This document shows, one piece after another, positions 4,697 through 8,225 of a DNA stretch of 8,225 nt. The stretch covers positions 1-8,225 of the forward strand of contig DATFRP010000259.1 of NCBI GenBank assembly GCA_035263125.1, given 5' to 3'. Origin of the DNA: Gp6-AA40 sp035263125. GTDB lineage: Bacteria; Acidobacteriota; Vicinamibacteria; Vicinamibacterales; UBA2999. The translations under genes and the position numbers were made by a program. The notes beneath the pieces were generated by a model that worked only from the letters and a program-made list of their open reading frames with translations, ran no database searches and was not told where the DNA came from. How positions within the stretch are numbered: the first letter of the stretch is position 1; each line of letters opens with the position of its first letter.

Positions 4697-6318
4697 ATCC
4701 GTCCGATCTCGATCGGCTACTGGCTCAACTCGATGCGTTGTCGGAAGCCGACCGACAGCTTTCCGCTCCGCCCCGGATCCGCGCGCGTGTCCTGGCGTCG
4801 TGGAATGACGGCATCGCGGCCTCGCACCGGTTCCCACTCCGTTGGTGGAGCTTCGCCGGGCTCGCCGGTGTGACGGCTGCCCTCCTGCTGCTGGCGGTCC
4901 TGCTCGGCAGAACACGGACGCCCTCACCCACGTCGTTGGCCCTCGTCGAAGCCGTCGACGGCTCCCTCTCGCAGTTCGTCGACGAGCGACAAGCGCGCAT
5001 ACCTGCTGGTGGAAAGCTGCCGAATGGCGTTCCGGTTCGCACCGATTCAGCCGGGCGCGCGCAGATCGCATTGATCGATGGATCGCGTGTCGAGATGCGC
5101 TCGAACTCCGCGCTCGCGGTCGAGCGTGCGTCGGACGGCATCCGAATCGTCCTCGATCAGGGAGACATCATCGTGCAGGCAGCCAGGCAGCGGGCGGGCC
5201 ATCTCTACGTCCAGACACGGGACGCGAACATTGCGGTCGTCGGCACCGTGTTCCTCGTGAACGCGGCAAGAGACGGCTCGCGCGTCGCCGTGATCGAGGG
5301 CGAGGTCCGCGTGCAGCGCGGCGCGTCGGAAAAGCGGCTGCATCCGGGCGAGCAGATCACGACGAGCCCGGCCCTTGAAGCGATACCCGTCCGAGAAGAG
5401 ATTGCGTGGAGCCGTCGCGCGGAATCATTGGGACATCTACTGCAGTCGGCACTGTCTACTGGTCCGACGCTCGCGCCTGCGCAAGGCGTCACCGCGCCAT
5501 TCGAAGTACTTGGCGGAAACCCGCAATTCGACGTCACATCTATTCGTCCGTGCGACGGGAGCGTGGTGGGAAACCGCGGTGGCCCTTCGAGGGTGTCGCC
5601 TGGGCGCATGACTGTGACCTGCCAAACGGTCGGAGGCCTCATCAACGCAGCGTATCGGTTGTTCGCAGAAGGGCGCAGCAATCCCTATTCGCATGTGCAG
5701 ATTGTCGGTGGACCGGGCTGGATTCACTCTGAGCGGTACACGATCGCGGCGACGGCGCCGGGAAACGCGAGCCCGGCACTCATGCAAGGGCCGATGCTGC
5801 AGGCACTGCTCGAAGCCAGATTCAGAGTCAAGGTGCACCAAGAGATTCGAGAAGTTCCCGTCTACAACCTGACGGTCGCCAACGGCGGTCATAAGCTGCA
5901 ACCACACCAGGAAGGCAGCTGCACGCCGGCCCAGCCGCCGTCAGCGCTGAGTGAAAACGTAACTCCGTTACCTGAAGGGGCAGTGTTGTGTGTCGCGCGA
6001 GCGCGGCGAGTCGGCCCGAATATGAACCTGGAATGGCGCCGAGCCACGATTCAGCAAATGGCCTGGTTCCTCGGCATCAACCTCGACCGCCCTGTAGTCG
6101 ATCGGACAGGTCTCGTCGGGTTCTTTGATGCGTCTGTCGAATTCACACCGGATCTCTCGAACCCGCGCGTACCGCCGGGGCCCCCGTCGAACGAACCTGG
6201 TACTGCTCCGTCGCTGTTCACCGCGATCGAAGAGCAGCTCGGTTTGAAACTGCGGGCGACGACTGGTCCTGGGGACTTCATCGTCATAGACGATGTGCAG
6301 AGACCGACAGAGAACTGA
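4693..6318 (+). CDS. Membrane anti-sigma FecR-domain protein fused to a TIGR03435 (DUF3738) domain
   Basis: This is a 541-residue protein with one membrane segment. Residues 1-50 (MNPSDLDRLLAQLDALSEAD and onward) are a short cytoplasmic helical segment, the likely sigma-binding part; no zinc-finger motif is present. The transmembrane helix is about 51-72. A FecR domain follows (about 105-225: RTDSAGRAQIALIDGSRVEM, VVGTVFLV, VIEGEVRVQRG, LHPGEQ). After a linker (226-275), a complete TIGR03435 domain runs 278-541: FDVTSIRP, GGPGWIHSERYTIAATAPG, LQALLEARFRVKVHQEIREV, PVVDRTGLVGFFDASVEFTPD, SLFTAIEEQLGLKL and the terminal FIVIDDVQRPTEN. All four cysteines (287, 310, 410, 433) are in this last, probably periplasmic, domain and may form disulfides. 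The start overlaps the sigma stop codon, with GAGGGA upstream. The role as anti-sigma is inferred from the pairing; the function of TIGR03435 is not known to me. Confidence 0.92.
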   Translation: MNPSDLDRLLAQLDALSEADRQLSAPPRIRARVLASWNDGIAASHRFPLRWWSFAGLAGVTAALLLLAVLLGRTRTPSPTSLALVEAVDGSLSQFVDERQARIPAGGKLPNGVPVRTDSAGRAQIALIDGSRVEMRSNSALAVERASDGIRIVLDQGDIIVQAARQRAGHLYVQTRDANIAVVGTVFLVNAARDGSRVAVIEGEVRVQRGASEKRLHPGEQITTSPALEAIPVREEIAWSRRAESLGHLLQSALSTGPTLAPAQGVTAPFEVLGGNPQFDVTSIRPCDGSVVGNRGGPSRVSPGRMTVTCQTVGGLINAAYRLFAEGRSNPYSHVQIVGGPGWIHSERYTIAATAPGNASPALMQGPMLQALLEARFRVKVHQEIREVPVYNLTVANGGHKLQPHQEGSCTPAQPPSALSENVTPLPEGAVLCVARARRVGPNMNLEWRRATIQQMAWFLGINLDRPVVDRTGLVGFFDASVEFTPDLSNPRVPPGPPSNEPGTAPSLFTAIEEQLGLKLRATTGPGDFIVIDDVQRPTEN

Positions 6319-6354
6319 GGGCGACTGGACCTCAAAAGGAGTACCGGGACCGGG

Positions 6355-7371
6355 TCAGCGCTTCTGTTGGGCGGCCGCCTCTTCGGCCCGTCTGGCGCCC
6401 CTCAGGATCGTCCCCAGCTGGTAGTTCCCTTCGTGACAGGCGTATTCGAACAGCGGCCCGTCGATGCGGGTCATCTCGTATTCGCCGCTCCACGGACGCG
6501 TCCACGTCGAGGCGTCCTCCACCGTGAACTGATAACGAATCGTCGTTGGACTGGTCATCGTCAGACGCTCGACGGTCTTGAGGTTCTCGGACGATCCGCG
6601 CCACCCCGTTTTCTCGCTGTAGTTGTTGGTCTCGATGACCATCGTGTCGCCGTCCCAGTGTCCGCGTGACTCGCCACGGTAGGCGCGAATGGCCGAGCCG
6701 AGGTCAGGACGGCCATTGAGCGGCACGATGCGAGCGACCGGCATCATCTCGGGCTGAATGACGAACGTGCCTGGCGCCTGCACGATGAGGAGATTCGAGT
6801 TGTAGCCGGTCGGAAGGATCGGCGGGCCCTCGTGTGCCCAGTAGATGCAGCGCTCCGAGAGGCCACGCGCTTGCGCACTATCGAACGGGCCGATGCGTTT
6901 GCGCGCTTCCGCGCGCACCTGCGCGCGCTTCTGACCTTCAGCGCTCAGTGGCGGGATGCGCCCGTCCGCCGGGTCGGTGATGATCGACGTCCGCAGCATC
7001 GCACCCTTCTTGTAGCCCTCGAGCAGCCAGATGCCATCGTCGTAATGGATGTCGGCATCGCTCTTCACCTGATCGCCGCGCGGCACATCTTTGACGTCTT
7101 CGAGCGCGCGCTCGGCAAACGCCTTCGCCTCTTCGGCCGTGAAGAACGCCTTGTCCTTGAACTGCGCCGGCCGTTCGAGCGGCGTGAATGTCTGGTTGGT
7201 CCAGTAACCCTGCATGTCGGGTTTGCCGTCGTTCAAGCGCGGCATCGACTTGCCGGTCGCATTGGCGCGTGCCGCCGCGGGCGGTGCGGCCTTATCCGTC
7301 TGCCCCTGCGCAAACGGAGACGACAGCAAGAACGCCAACGCGACCAACGTAGACACCGAAGTCTTCCTCAT
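6355..7371 (-). CDS. Secreted protein of an unnamed family common in Acidobacteriota
   Basis: This is 338 residues with a signal peptide (MRKTSVSTLVALAFLLSSPF, cleavage near AQGQ 21-24). I recognise a recurrent family of exported proteins but no established function. Hallmarks visible here are MPRLNDGKPDMQGYWTN (43-59), FTPLERPAQFKDKAFFT, TDPADGRIPPLSAEGQKR, LSERCIYWAHEGPPILPTGY, the region around RIVPLNGRPDLGSAIRAYRG, ESRGHWDGDTMVIETNNYSE, GSSENLKTVERLT, and FEYACHEGNYQLGTILRGAR near the end. The many conserved Trp/Gly/Asp clusters suggest a beta-rich fold. AAGGGAG about 7 nt before the ATG supports this start. It converges on the FecR-TIGR03435 gene with a 36-bp gap lacking a clear terminator, and diverges from the gene at 7518. 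Confidence 0.85.
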   Translation of the reverse strand: MRKTSVSTLVALAFLLSSPFAQGQTDKAAPPAAARANATGKSMPRLNDGKPDMQGYWTNQTFTPLERPAQFKDKAFFTAEEAKAFAERALEDVKDVPRGDQVKSDADIHYDDGIWLLEGYKKGAMLRTSIITDPADGRIPPLSAEGQKRAQVRAEARKRIGPFDSAQARGLSERCIYWAHEGPPILPTGYNSNLLIVQAPGTFVIQPEMMPVARIVPLNGRPDLGSAIRAYRGESRGHWDGDTMVIETNNYSEKTGWRGSSENLKTVERLTMTSPTTIRYQFTVEDASTWTRPWSGEYEMTRIDGPLFEYACHEGNYQLGTILRGARRAEEAAAQQKR

Positions 7372-7462
7372 CAGTGCGCTCCCTTGACCAGTCTCCTACA
7401 GTATCGCGTGGCTGCGCGTTGTCGTGAGTAAGATTGGCGACACCGTGGCCATTGGTCTGCGC

Positions 7463-7468
7463 TAGAAT
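7463..7468 (+). promoter_or_regulatory. Candidate -10 box for the gene at 7518
   Basis: TAGAAT is followed by TCGCG, the same 11 bases (TAGAATTCGCG) found on the minus strand in front of the VOC gene. It is again inside a short inverted repeat (GCGC on both sides). A start site near 7476 would leave a leader of about 40 nt. No good -35 is seen at the standard distance. Confidence 0.4.
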
Positions 7469-7517
7469 TCGCGCATCTCTCGCGTTGGTGGCACTGATGA
7501 AATGAGGGAGGACCACC

Positions 7518-8225
7518 ATGGATGTTGGTCGAAGAGCTCATTTGATGCGTATAGCGCTCGCGCTCGTCCTCGCGATCGGCATGGCGACGACGCTCGCGGC
7601 GCAGGCCCCGGCGCAAGGTCCGGCGGGTGCCCAGGGTGGGGGCGGAGGGCGGGGCGGCGGTCGGGGCAACGATCCGAACGCTGGTGCACCTTACACACCC
7701 GCGGCGGGTGCGAAGGACTTGCGAGCCGTGCTCTTCAACTGGATGTGGGGCCAGGGCATGCTGAAGGGCACCGACGAGCGCGACATGGTCGGCACCCTCG
7801 AATATCAGGCCAAGGGCGGCACGATTCAGGTGGACGGCCAGCCGTGCACGCTCACGAAATATCGCGCGAGCACCAACTACCAGACGTTGAGCCAGCGGAT
7901 CAATTACTCCTGCACGCGCGCGGGCCAGACCGTCTCGAACATCGAGGTGGTCAGCTGGCAGTACGCGTGGAACGAGGACACGGCGGGCGCGGAGATCGCT
8001 GGAACGAAAGGCAAGGTTGCGGCGATGCCGGCAGCCGTGCAAGAGCGACTGATTCGCATCTGGGCCAGTCCGCAGGGCGCGCCGAAGTCGGCGCTGGCCG
8101 GAACCATGGACGCGTGGACGCTGGGCGCCAACCCGGGCACGTCGGTTCCCGAGGGCGTGATGAAGGCCGGCAACACCTCGCTCTCGTTTGACGGCGCGGG
8201 CAAGCCGGTGCTGACGTTCCCGATC
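7518..8225 (+). CDS. Secreted protein of unknown function, 3' end outside the window
   Basis: The frame is open from ATG 7518 to the window end (236 codons, no stop), so the protein is partial. AGGGAGGA (7504-7511) lies 6 nt before the ATG and supports this start; Met10 (7545) is a weaker alternative. Residues 1-28 are a signal peptide (basic MDVGRRAHLMR, then hydrophobic to ATTLAAQA). A Gly/Arg-rich low-complexity stretch follows (39-50, GGGGGRGGGRG). From residue 64 a compact domain begins: AKDLRAVLFNWMWGQGMLKG, MVGTLEYQAKGGTIQVDGQPC, KYRASTNYQTLSQRINYSC, VVSWQYAWNEDTAGAEI. Cys110 and Cys132 could form a disulfide. The length of the ordered part and the repeated aromatic residues suggest a beta-rich secreted domain. 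I have a sense of similar hypothetical proteins in Acidobacteriota but cannot name the family. It is divergent from the gene ending at 7371, with 146 bp between the starts. Confidence 0.82.
   Translation, partial: MDVGRRAHLMRIALALVLAIGMATTLAAQAPAQGPAGAQGGGGGRGGGRGNDPNAGAPYTPAAGAKDLRAVLFNWMWGQGMLKGTDERDMVGTLEYQAKGGTIQVDGQPCTLTKYRASTNYQTLSQRINYSCTRAGQTVSNIEVVSWQYAWNEDTAGAEIAGTKGKVAAMPAAVQERLIRIWASPQGAPKSALAGTMDAWTLGANPGTSVPEGVMKAGNTSLSFDGAGKPVLTFPI

Overview
The window (about 64% G+C by eye) looks like a chromosomal stretch from an Acidobacteriota genome, most likely of the Vicinamibacteria kind. The evidence is lineage-typical protein families. There is a small PadR regulator translationally coupled to the start of an ADOP-type permease (acidobacterial duplicated orphan permease). 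There is a TIGR03435/DUF3738 domain of the type greatly expanded in soil Acidobacteria. There are also several secreted proteins of poorly characterised families common in that phylum. I see no tRNA, rRNA, CRISPR array, transposase, integrase or phage gene.

Layout, left to right. (1) Positions 1-480, minus strand: a PadR repressor gene followed, with an ATGA overlap, by the truncated 5' end of an ADOP permease gene. Their promoter (507-536) carries repeated CTAGGAGAG elements that look like an autoregulatory operator. (2) 605-2068, plus: a secreted class C beta-lactamase-like serine hydrolase with an extra N-terminal beta-rich domain. It converges within 5 bp on (3) 2074-2721, minus: a cation-dependent SAM O-methyltransferase. 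(4) 2722-2842: a 121-bp spacer with a perfect 14-bp inverted repeat and several TCCGTT copies. (5) 2843-4000, minus: a Tat-exported protein with two vicinal-oxygen-chelate (VOC, glyoxalase-like) halves, a Gly/Ala/Pro insert built from a 48-bp tandem repeat, and probably a leaderless transcript. (6) 4097-6318, plus: an ECF sigma factor overlapping a membrane anti-sigma FecR-type protein whose periplasmic part ends in a complete TIGR03435 domain. (7) 6355-7371, minus: a secreted protein of a recognisable but unnamed family. (8) 7518-8225 and beyond, plus: a divergently transcribed secreted protein of unknown family, cut by the window end.

How the genes may work together: two regulatory modules can be read with some confidence. 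One is PadR controlling itself and an ADOP permease. The other is an ECF sigma factor held by a transmembrane FecR-like protein with TIGR03435 as the apparent external domain. The rest are mostly exported proteins of the envelope or periplasm with no evident common pathway. The most interesting element is the sigma/FecR-TIGR03435 pair, because the fusion suggests a signalling role for a domain family whose function I do not know to be established. I found no clear sign of a wholly new multi-gene system such as a defence island or biosynthetic cluster.
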